DNA of 29,034 bases from CAZJHX01 sp964545715. Lineage in GTDB: Bacteria; Myxococcota_A; UBA9042; GCA-2863065. The notes under the pieces are model-generated. The model was not told the DNA's origin. It made no database searches and saw only the letters and a program-made list of their open reading frames with translations. Below are positions 7,670 through 16,736 of the stretch, piece after piece. The position numbers and the translations under genes are program-made. How positions within the stretch are numbered: position 1 is the first letter of the stretch; every line of letters starts with the position of its first letter. The stretch is from NCBI GenBank assembly GCA_964545715.1, contig CAZJHX010000137.1:1-29034 (forward strand), in the 5' to 3' direction.

Positions 7670-8632
7670 GTGGACAAAAACCCGCGGGTGGTTGCCGCGT
7701 TATTAGACAAGCGATTTCTGGTCGTCGCCGGCAAGGGCGGCGTCGGAAAGTCGACGGTTGCGGCGGCCCTGGCGCTGTCCGCATCGCGTCGCGGAAAGCG
7801 CGTGCTGGTCGCCGAGCTGGCGTGCAAGGAGAAGGTCGCCGGCCTCCTCGGCCACACAGGCGCCATCAATTACCACGTCACTCGTGTGCGCGAGAACATC
7901 GACGTCGTCAACGTCACGCCCGAGCACGCGCTGCACGAGTACGGCGTCATGAAGCTGCGTTATGAGCGCCTCTACCGCGCGGTGTTCGAGAACCCCGTCA
8001 TGAAGTCGCTTACGCGGATGATCCCGGGCATGAACGAGCTGGTCCTCATCGGTAAGGCGTGGCATCTGGAGCAGGAAAAGGACGCGAGCGGGCGCCCGCG
8101 GTGGGACCTGATCATCGTCGACGCGCCGGCCACCGGACACGGTGTCTCGCTGCTGTTGCTGCCGCACGTCATCACCGAGACCGTCAAGAGCGGCCCCATG
8201 TACGAGGAGACCGCACTTATCCGGGACCTGCTGGTCGACCCCGAGCGCACCGCGATGAACATCGTCAGCCTGCCCGAGGAGATGCCGGTCAACGAGACGC
8301 TGGAGCTGCGTCGCCAGATGGACGACAGCCTGCGGATCGCGCCCGGGCACCTCTTCGTCAACGCCGTCTGGCCCGCAGCCCCGTCCACCGCAGGGCTGGA
8401 GCGCCTATCGGCGTATCACGAGCGCGTGGCCGGTCAGGACGCCCGCATCGATGGGCTCCTGGACACGACGCGCTTCATGGTGCGGCGCGCCAATGCACAA
8501 CAGAGGCACCTGACCACGCTGCGCGAGCGCGCCAACATGGACCAGGTCGAGATCCCTTACATCTTTACGGACCTGTTTGGTTTCGACGCCATCGACCAGA
8601 TAAGCCGTCACATCGACTCGCAGGGAGCGTAA
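7670..8632 (+). CDS. ArsA/Get3-family ATPase
   Basis: A SIMIBI-class ATPase of the ArsA/Get3 type. The start is GTG 7670 (320 aa), directly before the first conserved strand; earlier in-frame codons would overlap the divergent NTPase gene. The deviant Walker A is GKGGVGKST (21-29). The family's DTAPTGHT switch appears as VDAPATGHG (150-158), with the first Thr replaced by Ala. A methionine-rich helical stretch near 107-125 (MKSLTRMIPGMNE) could line a hydrophobic groove as in Get3. It is half the length of E. coli ArsA, so it would act as a dimer. No arsenic genes are near, so arsenite transport is unlikely. It heads a four-gene run with M16 peptidases and mfd; the next start is 2 nt after its stop. 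Confidence 0.88.
   Translation: MDKNPRVVAALLDKRFLVVAGKGGVGKSTVAAALALSASRRGKRVLVAELACKEKVAGLLGHTGAINYHVTRVRENIDVVNVTPEHALHEYGVMKLRYERLYRAVFENPVMKSLTRMIPGMNELVLIGKAWHLEQEKDASGRPRWDLIIVDAPATGHGVSLLLLPHVITETVKSGPMYEETALIRDLLVDPERTAMNIVSLPEEMPVNETLELRRQMDDSLRIAPGHLFVNAVWPAAPSTAGLERLSAYHERVAGQDARIDGLLDTTRFMVRRANAQQRHLTTLRERANMDQVEIPYIFTDLFGFDAIDQISRHIDSQGA
8622..8627 (+). promoter_or_regulatory. Shine-Dalgarno fixing the first M16 gene start
   Basis: AGGGAG lies 7 nt before GTG 8635, inside the last codons of the ArsA-like gene. It supports the GTG start over longer frames that run back into the ATPase gene. Confidence 0.65.
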
Positions 8633-8634
8633 CC

Positions 8635-9951
8635 GTGGCACGAAGCACACCCGCCGGCTGGACCTTTCTGGACGAACAGCCGTTCGGGCGCGACCGCCTC
8701 ATCCAGAAACACGCGCTGCCCAACGGGCTGACCGCCATCACGCTGGAGGACCCGGCAGCCGACGTGTTTGCGTACCACACCTGGTTCCGCGTCGGCTCCC
8801 GCCATGAAAAGCAGGGCCGCACGGGCATGGCGCACCTGTTCGAGCACATGATGTTCAAGGCCACCGAGAGCATGGAGGACGGCGAGTTCGACAAGCTCAT
8901 GGAGCGCCGCGGCGCCCAGACCAACGCGGCGACGTGGGTGGATTGGACCTACTACCACGAGGCCCTGCCCGCCACCGGCGACAACCTGGAGACGGCGATC
9001 AGGCTCGAGGCCGATCGGATGGAGAATCTGGTCGTCGACGAGACCCAGCTCGAGGCCGAGCGCGAGGTCGTGAAAAATGAGCGCCTCTATCGCGTCGACG
9101 ACGATCCCAGCGGCAAGATGTACGAAGAGCTCTACGACCTGGCCCTGAAGGGGCACCCCTACGGTTGGCCGACGATCGGGTGGATGCCCGACATCGAGGC
9201 GATCACGGTCGCGGACTGCCAGGCCTTCTACAAGGCGTATTACGCGCCCAACAACGCCGTCATTGTGCTGGTCGGCCGGTTCGACACCCATCAGGGTCTC
9301 GAATTGATCCGCAGGTACTACGGCGGCTTGGATAGTCAGGAGCTGCCCGCTGAGGCGCCCGCGCCCGCCCCGACCGTGAGCAGCCCCAGATACCGCGAGC
9401 TGTCTCTTGAGGTCAGCACGGAGCGGCTGCTGGTCGGATATATGGGGCCCTCCATGACGCATGACGACATGCCGGCGCTGGACGTAGCCGTGGAGGTGCT
9501 GTTTGGCGGCGAGTCGTCGCGGCTGCATCGGCGCCTGGTGATACAGGACGAGACCGCGTCCAGCGTGGACGGCTGGGTCTCGCACTTTGCGCTGTCCGGG
9601 TTGATCGAGGTCGCGGCCACCACAAAAGCCGGGCACAGCGCGGCCGAGGTCGAGACCGTCGTGCTGGCCGAGCTGGCCCGTTTCGGCGAGGCCGGCCCGA
9701 CCGAGCGAGAGCTGGCCAAGGCGCGCAACCAGCTGGAGGTCGCCGTTTATCGCAGCAACTATGCGGCCAACGCGGTCGCGGGGCGCCTGGGGCACTACGA
9801 GGTGACCGCCGGTGATTTCAAAGCGTTCTCGCGCGCCGTCGCCGCTGTTCGGGAGGTGACCGCGGACGATGTAAAGCGCGTCATGACCCGCTACTTCCAG
9901 CCACAGACAAAGAGCGTGGTCGTCGTGAAACCCGCAAAGGCGGCGGCCTAG
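8635..9951 (+). CDS. M16 family zinc peptidase, catalytic subunit
   Basis: A predicted active metallopeptidase of the pitrilysin/PqqL/processing-peptidase family. The 438-aa product starts at GTG 8635. The inverted zinc motif HxxEH is present as HLFEH (H67, E70, H71), and the downstream glutamates E142 and E149 have the pitrilysin spacing, E149 being the likely third ligand. The second half carries the C-terminal M16 fold with the LFGGESSRLHRRLV stretch. The size, about 440 aa, is that of one half of a full pitrilysin. The next gene starts at the base after this stop (TAG then ATG), and that product lacks the zinc motif. The pair therefore looks like a two-subunit enzyme. No signal peptide is seen, so it is probably cytoplasmic. 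Confidence 0.95.
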   Translation: MARSTPAGWTFLDEQPFGRDRLIQKHALPNGLTAITLEDPAADVFAYHTWFRVGSRHEKQGRTGMAHLFEHMMFKATESMEDGEFDKLMERRGAQTNAATWVDWTYYHEALPATGDNLETAIRLEADRMENLVVDETQLEAEREVVKNERLYRVDDDPSGKMYEELYDLALKGHPYGWPTIGWMPDIEAITVADCQAFYKAYYAPNNAVIVLVGRFDTHQGLELIRRYYGGLDSQELPAEAPAPAPTVSSPRYRELSLEVSTERLLVGYMGPSMTHDDMPALDVAVEVLFGGESSRLHRRLVIQDETASSVDGWVSHFALSGLIEVAATTKAGHSAAEVETVVLAELARFGEAGPTERELAKARNQLEVAVYRSNYAANAVAGRLGHYEVTAGDFKAFSRAVAAVREVTADDVKRVMTRYFQPQTKSVVVVKPAKAAA

Positions 9952-11241
9952 ATGAGTGGCTTCGAGCTGACGCTGGTACCCAACCACGATTATCCCTATG
10001 TCACGTTTGAGCTGTACTTCGACGGCGGCTCCATCACCGATCCGGTCGGCAAGGAGGGCCTGGCTTATCTGACCGGCCAGATGATCCTCAAGGGCACGCC
10101 AAGCCACGATCAGGAGCAGTTTGCCGAGGCCGTCGAGACCCTGGGCGCCACGTTTGACGTGAGCCTGGGACGCGAGCACCTCATGATCGACGGGGACGTG
10201 CTTGCCGCCAACGTGGAGGACTACCTGGCGCTGGTGGGGCAGGCATTGAGCGCGCCGACCTTCCCCCAGGCAGAGCTGGATCGCCTGCGCCGGCAGACGA
10301 TCGCAGAGCTGGAGGAGCGGCGCGACAACGACGAGGACCTGGCCGGGCACATCTTCTATCAAGCGCTGCTGCAGCCCGACTCCTCCGCGCGGCCCGTCAA
10401 AGGCACCGAGACCAGCCTGGCGCGCATTACACGCGACGACCTGGTGGCGGCCTATACGCAGATGTTCACGCTGGCCAACATGCGCATCGGGGTGGCCGGC
10501 GACGTGGGCCGGGAGCGCCTGACTGCTCTGCTGCACCGCCATGTGGAGCTGCCTGCGGGGACGCCGCCGACTCCGCCCGACAGTCTGGCCGCCGACCCGG
10601 GCGCTGTCGACGTCGTTCTCGTGGACAAGCCCGAGCGTACGCAGACTCAGATCTATGCGGGGCACCGCGCGCTGCGAGCGTCTCACCCGGACTACCTGGC
10701 CCTGTCGGTGGCCAGCACAGTGTACGGCGGCACGTTTACTGCCCGACTCAGCCACGAGATCCGCGAGAAGCGAGGCTGGTCGTACGGGGCGTACTCCTAT
10801 CTGCCGGGGCGGCGGACCAACGGATCTTTCGTTTTCCGGTTTTATCCCGCGACACGCGATGCGGTGCCTGCTTTGGAGCTGGCGCTGAAGATGCAGCGGG
10901 AGCTGATCGAGGACGGCGTGACAGAGCGGGAGGTCGACTTCGCCAAAGCCTATCTGGTCAACCATTTTCCGTTTCGCCTGCAGACTCCGCGTCAACGTAT
11001 GCAGGAGGCGGTGCGGGTGTCGCTGCTGGGCTTGCCCGCCGACAGCCTGGACACGTATGTCAGCCGCGTGACCGCCCTGACGGCGGACCAGGTTAACGCG
11101 GCGATTCGCAAGCATCTCAAGCACGACGATTTGCTGGTGGTCATCGTGTGCACCGCCGGCAACCTGATCGACGACGTCAAGGCGCTGGCCGGCGTCGGCA
11201 ACGTCGCCGTGCACCCCTTCGATAAGGACTGGCAGCACTGA
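9952..11241 (+). CDS. M16 family protein, non-catalytic partner subunit
   Basis: The second half of the M16 pair, 429 aa. At the place where HxxEH should be (about residues 38-44, LAYLTGQMIL) no His or Glu is present, so it cannot bind zinc. It keeps the C-terminal Arg-Tyr region typical of non-catalytic M16 subunits (EKRGWSYGAYSYLPG) and the GGTFTARLSHEIR segment. This matches the inactive alpha-type partner of mitochondrial processing peptidase and of bacterial two-subunit M16 enzymes, which help close the substrate chamber. Its ATG directly abuts the previous stop, so equal expression is likely. Its stop overlaps the apparent CTG start of mfd by 4 bp. Confidence 0.93.
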   Translation: MSGFELTLVPNHDYPYVTFELYFDGGSITDPVGKEGLAYLTGQMILKGTPSHDQEQFAEAVETLGATFDVSLGREHLMIDGDVLAANVEDYLALVGQALSAPTFPQAELDRLRRQTIAELEERRDNDEDLAGHIFYQALLQPDSSARPVKGTETSLARITRDDLVAAYTQMFTLANMRIGVAGDVGRERLTALLHRHVELPAGTPPTPPDSLAADPGAVDVVLVDKPERTQTQIYAGHRALRASHPDYLALSVASTVYGGTFTARLSHEIREKRGWSYGAYSYLPGRRTNGSFVFRFYPATRDAVPALELALKMQRELIEDGVTEREVDFAKAYLVNHFPFRLQTPRQRMQEAVRVSLLGLPADSLDTYVSRVTALTADQVNAAIRKHLKHDDLLVVIVCTAGNLIDDVKALAGVGNVAVHPFDKDWQH

Positions 11242-14200
11242 GACAAGGCGCGTCGTTTCGGGATCTGCTGTTCGCCGTTCAAGCCAGTGACAAACCCGTC
11301 TCGGTCGTCGGCGCGTCGGGCGGGTTTACCCCGTTCGTGCTGGCCATGCTGCAGCGTGAGGTGGGGCGCCCGCTGGTCGTTGTGGCGCCGGACGCCAAGC
11401 GGGCGCAGGAGCTTCGCGATGGCCTGCGGTTCTTCACGCCCGGGGGGCAGCTCAGCCGCGCGGTCTTACTGCAGGCGCCCGACATCTCGCCGTATCACCC
11501 GATCACACCCAACCGCTTCATCATGATGGAGCGACTGGCCACGCTGTACCGCCTCTCGCAAGGGCTGGACGTCGATGTCACGGTCATCCCGGCCGAGGCG
11601 ATGGCGCTCAAGACGCTGCCGCGCTCGCAGATGGTGGCCGCGACCGACTTTGTGCTGGTGGATGAGACGCTGGACCGCGACGGCTTCTCCCGCCGCCTGG
11701 ACGCAGCCGGCTATGTGCGCACGCCGGTCGTCGAGGACCTCGGCACGTACGCGGTGCGCGGCGGGATCATCGACGTCTGGCCGGCCCTGTATCCCAACCC
11801 GGTACGCATCGACTTGTTCGGCGACATGGTCGAGAGCATGCGCTTCTTCGATGCGGAGAGTCAGCGCAGCGGCGACCGTCTGATGGAGCTGCACGTGCCT
11901 CCGTCCCGCGGCGTGCTGTTGACCGATGAGGCCATCCGCCGCGCCCGGTCGGAGCTGCGCCATCAGGCCGCGGAGCTGGGGATTCCGGCGCCTCAGGTAC
12001 GCGCGATTATCGCTGAGCTGGACGAGGGCATGTGGCCCCTGGGAGTCGACGGCTGGCTGCCCGCGTTCTTCGACGAGCTGTCCACCGTCACCGATTACGT
12101 GCCGGCCAATGCGCTGTGGTGCGTCGAGGATCCACAGCAGGTGCGCGGCGTCATCACCGACCAGCTGGAGCAGGCCGAAACGCTGTACTTGGAGGCTGTG
12201 GAGAAGAGTCGGCTCGGCTTCCCGCCCGACCAGCTCTACGGCCAGGTCACGCCGCCGCGCCAATTGGAGCTGCTGACCCTGGCCTATGAGGGTGAGCGCG
12301 CCGAGACCACCAAGCTGGACTTGAAGTTTGAGCGGCACGACACGCTGGCGCAGGAGCTCGAGGACCTTCGCGGCGAGGATCACGCCTTCAAACCGGCGGC
12401 GTCCCGCGTGCGTGCCTGGCTTCGGCGCGACCTGCTCGTCGTTGTCGTCGGCGCTACCGCCGGGCACGCGGAGCGACTGCGCGGGCTGTTTGCGCACTAC
12501 GGGCTGAAGACGCGCACCTGGGAGGGCCCGTTTACGCTGGAGCGACTCGAGCACGTGGCTGCCGAGGGCGTTGAGGTCAACGTGTTCGTGGGCGATCTCG
12601 TCCGCGGCTTCATCTATGAGGGTGGCGCCATTCCGGGCTTTGGCGTGCTGGGCAACGAGGATGTCCTGCCCCAGCGCCAGCGCAGTGAGCGCCAGAGTCG
12701 CGCCACCGCCTTTGCCGAGGCGACGCTGCGCAGCTTCAAGGAGCTGAACCCCGGCGATCTGGTCGTCCACATCGACCACGGCATCGGCCGCTATGACGGC
12801 CTGATCAAGCTGACCGCCGGCAACATCGACGGCGACTATCTCAAGCTGGCGTATCGCGACGAGAACCTGCTGTACGTGCCCGTGCACAAGCTCGATCGGG
12901 TTAGCCGGTACAGCGCGGGAGAGGACGCGGCGCCGAAGCTGGATCGGCTGGGCGGCGTCACATGGGAGAAGACCCGCACACGCGCCAAGAAGGCGGCAGA
13001 GAGCGTGGCCAAGGAGCTGGTTGCCGTACAGGCGGCGCGCGAGGCCCGGGAGCGGGAGCCGTACACGCCTGCGGACGACTACTTCGAGGAGTTTTGCGCG
13101 TCCTTTGCCTTTGACGAGACGCCCGATCAGCACAGCGCGATCGATGACGTGATGGCGGACATGGATCGCCCGTCTCCAATGGACCGACTGGTCTGCGGCG
13201 ACGTTGGCTACGGCAAGACCGAGGTGGCGATGCGGGCGGCCTTTCGGGCCGTGCTCGATCGCAAGCAGGTCGCTGTGCTGGTGCCCACGACGGTGCTGGC
13301 CGAGCAGCACCGGCTCACGTTTCAGGACCGCTTTCGTGGCTATCCGGTCAACATCGCGGCGCTGTCGCGCTTCCGCACGCGCGTGGAGATCGCGAAGATC
13401 CTCAAGGACCTGGCGGCGGGGCGGCTGGATATCGTCATCGGCACCCACCGCCTGCTGTCCAAGGACGTGGCCTTCCGCGACCTCGGGCTGTTGGTCGTGG
13501 ACGAAGAGCACCGCTTCGGCGTCAAGCACAAGGAGCGGATCAAGCAGCTGAAGTCGCTGGTGGACGTGCTGACGCTGACCGCGACCCCGATCCCGCGCAC
13601 GCTGAACATGGCGCTGAGCGGCCTGCGCAACATGAGCATCATCGCGACGCCGCCGACGGACCGGCTGGCGGTGCGTACGCTGGTCAGCCGTATCAACGAC
13701 GACGTGATCCGCGACGCGATCGAGCGCGAGCTGAAGCGCAATGGGCAGACCTATCTGGTACACAACCGGGTCGAGTCGATCTACCGGCTGGCCGACAACG
13801 TGAAGAAGCTGGTGCCCAAGGCGCGCGTGCTGGTCGGCCACGGGCAAATGCCCGAGGCGCAGCTGGAGAAGGTCATGCTGTCGTTCATGGCAGGTGAGGC
13901 GGACGTCTTCGTGTGCACGACCATCATCGAGAGCGGGTTGGATATCCCACGCGCGAACACAATGCTGATTCACCGTGCGGACCGGCTCGGCCTGGCGCAG
14001 ATGTACCAGCTGCGGGGGCGCGTGGGACGGTCGGATCGGCGCGCTTACTGCTATTTACTGATCCCCGAGCCGCGCAATCTCGCCGGTCTGGCGGCGAAGC
14101 GGGTGTCGGCGATGCAGCGGTTCACGGAGCTGGGCAGCGGCTTTCACATCGCGGCGATGGACATGGAGATCCGGGGGGCGGGCAACCTGCTGGGCGCCAG

Positions 14201-14774
14201 TCAGTCCGGGCACGTCAAAGAGGTCGGTCTGGACCTGTTCTGCGAGCTGCTGGCCGAGGCGGTGCAGCGCATCAAGGGGCAGGCGCCCGACCCGATCCGG
14301 CGCGTGTCCTGCGAGATGAAGATCGGCGTGGCGGCTTATCTGCCCGAGGCTTACGTGCCGGATGTGCACCTGCGGCTGTTCTTTTACAAGCGCATCGCGT
14401 CGGCGCGCACCCGCGCGGAGCTGGAGGAGGCCTTCGAGGACCTGGCCGACCGCTGTGGTCGCCCGCCTCAGGAGGCCCTGAACCTGTTCGAGGTGACCGA
14501 GCTGAAGGTGCGCTGCCAGCGGCTTGGCGCGCGCTCTTTCAGCTACAGCTCGGGCGGCATCAGCATGGCCCTGGACGCGGTGAGCCCGCTGGCGGGAGCC
14601 GAGCTGATCACGCTGCTCAGCCGCCCCGGCACACGATGGAAGCTGACGCCGGAAGAGCTGATTCGCGACGTCACGGGCGTGGAGTGGGAGGCCGGGCTGC
14701 AGTCGGCGCGGGTGGCGCTGGAGGAGCTGACCAACTACGCGATCAAGCGCGGCGTGCTCAAGGAAGAGACTTAG
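11238..14774 (+). CDS. mfd: Transcription-repair coupling factor Mfd
   Basis: An ATP-driven translocase that dislodges stalled RNA polymerase from DNA lesions and recruits UvrA. The product is about 1178 aa, close to E. coli Mfd (1148). Order: UvrB-homology N-terminal module; RNA-polymerase-interacting CarD-like domain (GDLVVHIDHGIGRYDG); motor domain with Walker A GDVGYGKTE, DEEH box VVDEEHRFG, TATPIPRT and QLRGRVGRS; C-terminal TRCF domain. The first ordinary start is GTG 11337, but the upstream frame, open from a TAA at 11223-11225, encodes the expected beginning of the UvrB-like module (FRDLLFAV...VSVVGASGG). No ATG, GTG or TTG lies in that stretch. CTG 11238, overlapping the M16 stop as CTGA with AAGGA 9 nt upstream, is the likely start. 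Confidence 0.96.
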   Translation: MRQGASFRDLLFAVQASDKPVSVVGASGGFTPFVLAMLQREVGRPLVVVAPDAKRAQELRDGLRFFTPGGQLSRAVLLQAPDISPYHPITPNRFIMMERLATLYRLSQGLDVDVTVIPAEAMALKTLPRSQMVAATDFVLVDETLDRDGFSRRLDAAGYVRTPVVEDLGTYAVRGGIIDVWPALYPNPVRIDLFGDMVESMRFFDAESQRSGDRLMELHVPPSRGVLLTDEAIRRARSELRHQAAELGIPAPQVRAIIAELDEGMWPLGVDGWLPAFFDELSTVTDYVPANALWCVEDPQQVRGVITDQLEQAETLYLEAVEKSRLGFPPDQLYGQVTPPRQLELLTLAYEGERAETTKLDLKFERHDTLAQELEDLRGEDHAFKPAASRVRAWLRRDLLVVVVGATAGHAERLRGLFAHYGLKTRTWEGPFTLERLEHVAAEGVEVNVFVGDLVRGFIYEGGAIPGFGVLGNEDVLPQRQRSERQSRATAFAEATLRSFKELNPGDLVVHIDHGIGRYDGLIKLTAGNIDGDYLKLAYRDENLLYVPVHKLDRVSRYSAGEDAAPKLDRLGGVTWEKTRTRAKKAAESVAKELVAVQAAREAREREPYTPADDYFEEFCASFAFDETPDQHSAIDDVMADMDRPSPMDRLVCGDVGYGKTEVAMRAAFRAVLDRKQVAVLVPTTVLAEQHRLTFQDRFRGYPVNIAALSRFRTRVEIAKILKDLAAGRLDIVIGTHRLLSKDVAFRDLGLLVVDEEHRFGVKHKERIKQLKSLVDVLTLTATPIPRTLNMALSGLRNMSIIATPPTDRLAVRTLVSRINDDVIRDAIERELKRNGQTYLVHNRVESIYRLADNVKKLVPKARVLVGHGQMPEAQLEKVMLSFMAGEADVFVCTTIIESGLDIPRANTMLIHRADRLGLAQMYQLRGRVGRSDRRAYCYLLIPEPRNLAGLAAKRVSAMQRFTELGSGFHIAAMDMEIRGAGNLLGASQSGHVKEVGLDLFCELLAEAVQRIKGQAPDPIRRVSCEMKIGVAAYLPEAYVPDVHLRLFFYKRIASARTRAELEEAFEDLADRCGRPPQEALNLFEVTELKVRCQRLGARSFSYSSGGISMALDAVSPLAGAELITLLSRPGTRWKLTPEELIRDVTGVEWEAGLQSARVALEELTNYAIKRGVLKEET

Positions 14775-15418
14775 TCGTCTGCTGCGGCGTCGGCCAGTCG
14801 GGCCAGCGTGGCCCGATCGTAGTGCACCTTGACGCGCAGGTTGGCCACGGTGGCCTCGACGTCCAGCGATCCCAGCCCCTTCAGCGCGGCGCGGCAGGCG
14901 GCCAGCTGGATGTCATCCAGCGCCTGATCGAGCTGGTCGGAGAGGCCTGAGCCGGTGCCCTCCGGTCCGGGCGCGGTTGCCGGCGGCGGCTCTTCAACGA
15001 CGGGCTCCACGATGGTCGTCGCCACCTCCGGTTCGGGGTCCGGCTCAGGCTCGGGTTCGGGGTCGGGCTGAGCGGTCGTGATTGTGCCGCCAGCCTCCAG
15101 GGCCTTGTCCAGGGCCTCGCGGTCAAACGCGGTCAGTGGGACGCGGGAGTCCCCACCGTCTGCCGTCGGGACCACCAGCCAGGTTTCGAATCCCTCACTG
15201 GCGATTTGCAACGATGCGCCCGGAGCCAGCGCCATGGGCTTGAGCGCCGCCCATGGCGTGGGCCGACTGAGCACAAAAGTTGTGTATTGAGTCACGACGA
15301 TGTGCGTCTCACCCATGGATGTGCCCGGTGCGGCGCCGATCGGCGCCCATGCCAGGACGTCCGCGGCGTGCGCCGGAGTGGGGAGCGCGTCCAGGATCTG
15401 CTGCGGGATGGTGGCCAT
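14771..15418 (-). CDS. Hypothetical protein with acidic proline-rich linker
   Basis: I do not recognise this 215-aa protein. The start taken is ATG 15418; GTG 15433 in the same frame is possible. Residues 1-115 are a compact, beta-rich domain (THIVVTQYTTFVLS..., ASLQIASEGFETWLVVPT) that recalls small PH-like or cyclic-nucleotide-like sandwiches without a clear match. A linker of alternating Pro, Glu and Asp follows (about 125-160), then a helical C-terminus (SDQLDQALDDIQLAACRAALKGLG). No signal peptide or membrane helix is present, so it is probably cytoplasmic. Its TAA overlaps the mfd TAG convergently (14771-14774). It is divergent from the parvulin operon. Confidence 0.75.
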   Translation of the reverse strand: MATIPQQILDALPTPAHAADVLAWAPIGAAPGTSMGETHIVVTQYTTFVLSRPTPWAALKPMALAPGASLQIASEGFETWLVVPTADGGDSRVPLTAFDREALDKALEAGGTITTAQPDPEPEPEPDPEPEVATTIVEPVVEEPPPATAPGPEGTGSGLSDQLDQALDDIQLAACRAALKGLGSLDVEATVANLRVKVHYDRATLARLADAAADD

Positions 15419-15519
15419 GGGCCGCAGTGTCACACAGCCGGTCGGGCGCGGACAAGGTGCCTACGAGCTTGCTTTGTCGCGCGCTGAACGATAGACGGTA
15501 CTGCGTGAAGAAATGGTTC

Positions 15520-15525
15520 GGAGGG
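15520..15525 (+). promoter_or_regulatory. Shine-Dalgarno fixing the parvulin lipoprotein start
   Basis: GGAGGG lies 5 nt before GTG 15531. That start gives a textbook lipoprotein signal (MKLLLTGALVVMLAGC), whereas ATG 15513 would place charged residues ahead of it and has no such site. Confidence 0.7.
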
Positions 15526-15530
15526 ACGCA

Positions 15531-16736
15531 GTGAAGCTGCTTCTGACAGGTGCTCTGGTGGTGATGTTGGCGGGCTGTGGCAAGCCCGAGCGACCGTCCG
15601 ACGAGGAGCGGAATCGCGAGGCGCGGGCGCGTGTGTCGGCGCACGAGCGCGATCCGGCGGCCAAGACCGACGAGCCGCGCGACGAGAATCAGGACGGCAA
15701 GGGCCTCACCGACGCCGAGCGCGCGATGGTTGTCGCCAAGATCGGCGACTTCAAGATCACGCTGGGCGAGGTGGAGCGACAGCTGGCCAGCCAGCCGGCG
15801 TTTGCACGTGCGCGTTACCGCACCTTCGACAAGAAGGTCGAGTTCTTGAACAACCTCGTGCAGTTCGAGCTGCTGGCCATGGAGGCGCAGAAGCGCGGTT
15901 ACGACGCCGATCCCGACGTGGTGCTGGCCATGAAGCGCGCGATGATCCAGCGCTTCACGGCGACGGACCTTCAGAAGCTGGTGACCGCCTCCGCGATCAC
16001 AGACGCCGAGCTGCAGCAGTTCTACGACAACAACAAGACGATGTTCGTGAAGCCCGAGCAGATTCGGGTGAGCCACATCCTGTTCAAGGATCAGGCGTCG
16101 GCGGACAAGGCGCTGGCGGAGATCAAGGCCGCGATCGAGGCCGATCGGTCGCGCTCTCGCGTGATCTTCAGCGACTTCGCGCGCAGGCTCTCGCAGGACG
16201 AAGAGACGTCGCACTTGAACGGTGATCTCAACTTCTTCTCACGCGACGGCTACCTGGACGAAGAGCGTCGCTCGCGTTTTCGGCTGCCCAAAGAGCTGGT
16301 CGAGACGTCCTTTGCGCTGCGTGGGATGAACGCCGTGTCTGCGGTTGTGAAGACCGAGCAGGGTTTTCATGTGCTGCAGCTGACCAATCGTCGCCCGGGC
16401 GTCAACCGCTCGCTGGATGACGCGCGGCGCCAGATCACCAATATCCTGCTGCGGGAGAAGAAAGACTCCTCGCGCGAGGTGTACATCCAGGGCCTGCGCG
16501 ACAAGGCCAACGTCACGATCTTTGCCGACAAGATGAAGCTGCTGGACGTCTCCAAAGTTGCGAAGCCCGGTCCGCCGCCCGAGACCAGGCCTGTGAACCC
16601 GAAAGCTCGGCCGCGTGTCCACCTGCAGCCCGGGCAGCTGCACAGGCCGCAGCCGCTTCCGGCCGGCGTCGACCAGCGGGGCAAGGTCAAAGAGGGCGAG
16701 CGCACCAAGCACATCAGTCCCGGGAGTCCAGAATGA
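15531..16736 (+). CDS. Parvulin-type peptidyl-prolyl isomerase lipoprotein (PpiC/PrsA-like)
   Basis: A lipid-anchored folding catalyst for exported proteins. The 401-aa product has a type II signal with lipobox LAGC, so C16 would be acylated. An N-terminal helical chaperone segment similar to SurA_N (AKIGDFKITLGEVERQLASQP) is followed by one parvulin domain (about 175-290: VRVSHILFKD..., FFSRDG, EQGFHVLQL). The C-terminal 60 or so residues are basic and rich in Pro, Arg and His, probably disordered, and not part of the usual family. It is the first of two PPIase genes; its stop overlaps the next start as ATGA, suggesting coupled synthesis. The family call is firm; whether it faces the inner or outer membrane is not shown. 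Confidence 0.92.
   Translation: MKLLLTGALVVMLAGCGKPERPSDEERNREARARVSAHERDPAAKTDEPRDENQDGKGLTDAERAMVVAKIGDFKITLGEVERQLASQPAFARARYRTFDKKVEFLNNLVQFELLAMEAQKRGYDADPDVVLAMKRAMIQRFTATDLQKLVTASAITDAELQQFYDNNKTMFVKPEQIRVSHILFKDQASADKALAEIKAAIEADRSRSRVIFSDFARRLSQDEETSHLNGDLNFFSRDGYLDEERRSRFRLPKELVETSFALRGMNAVSAVVKTEQGFHVLQLTNRRPGVNRSLDDARRQITNILLREKKDSSREVYIQGLRDKANVTIFADKMKLLDVSKVAKPGPPPETRPVNPKARPRVHLQPGQLHRPQPLPAGVDQRGKVKEGERTKHISPGSPE

Noticed and set aside
8608..11238. Long minus-strand open frame opposite the M16 genes (about 876 codons)
   Set aside because: It is a mirror of GC-rich codon usage on the plus strand; its translation is compositionally biased with no motifs, while the plus strand carries intact M16 motifs.
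11466..13973. Long minus-strand open frame opposite mfd (about 835 codons)
   Set aside because: It lies wholly inside the conserved motor and CarD-like coding of mfd and has an Arg/Gln/His-rich artefactual composition.
15474..15502. Promoter TTGTCG-17-GGTACT before the parvulin lipoprotein gene
   Set aside because: Spacing is right but both hexamers are weak; chance matches of this quality are common.
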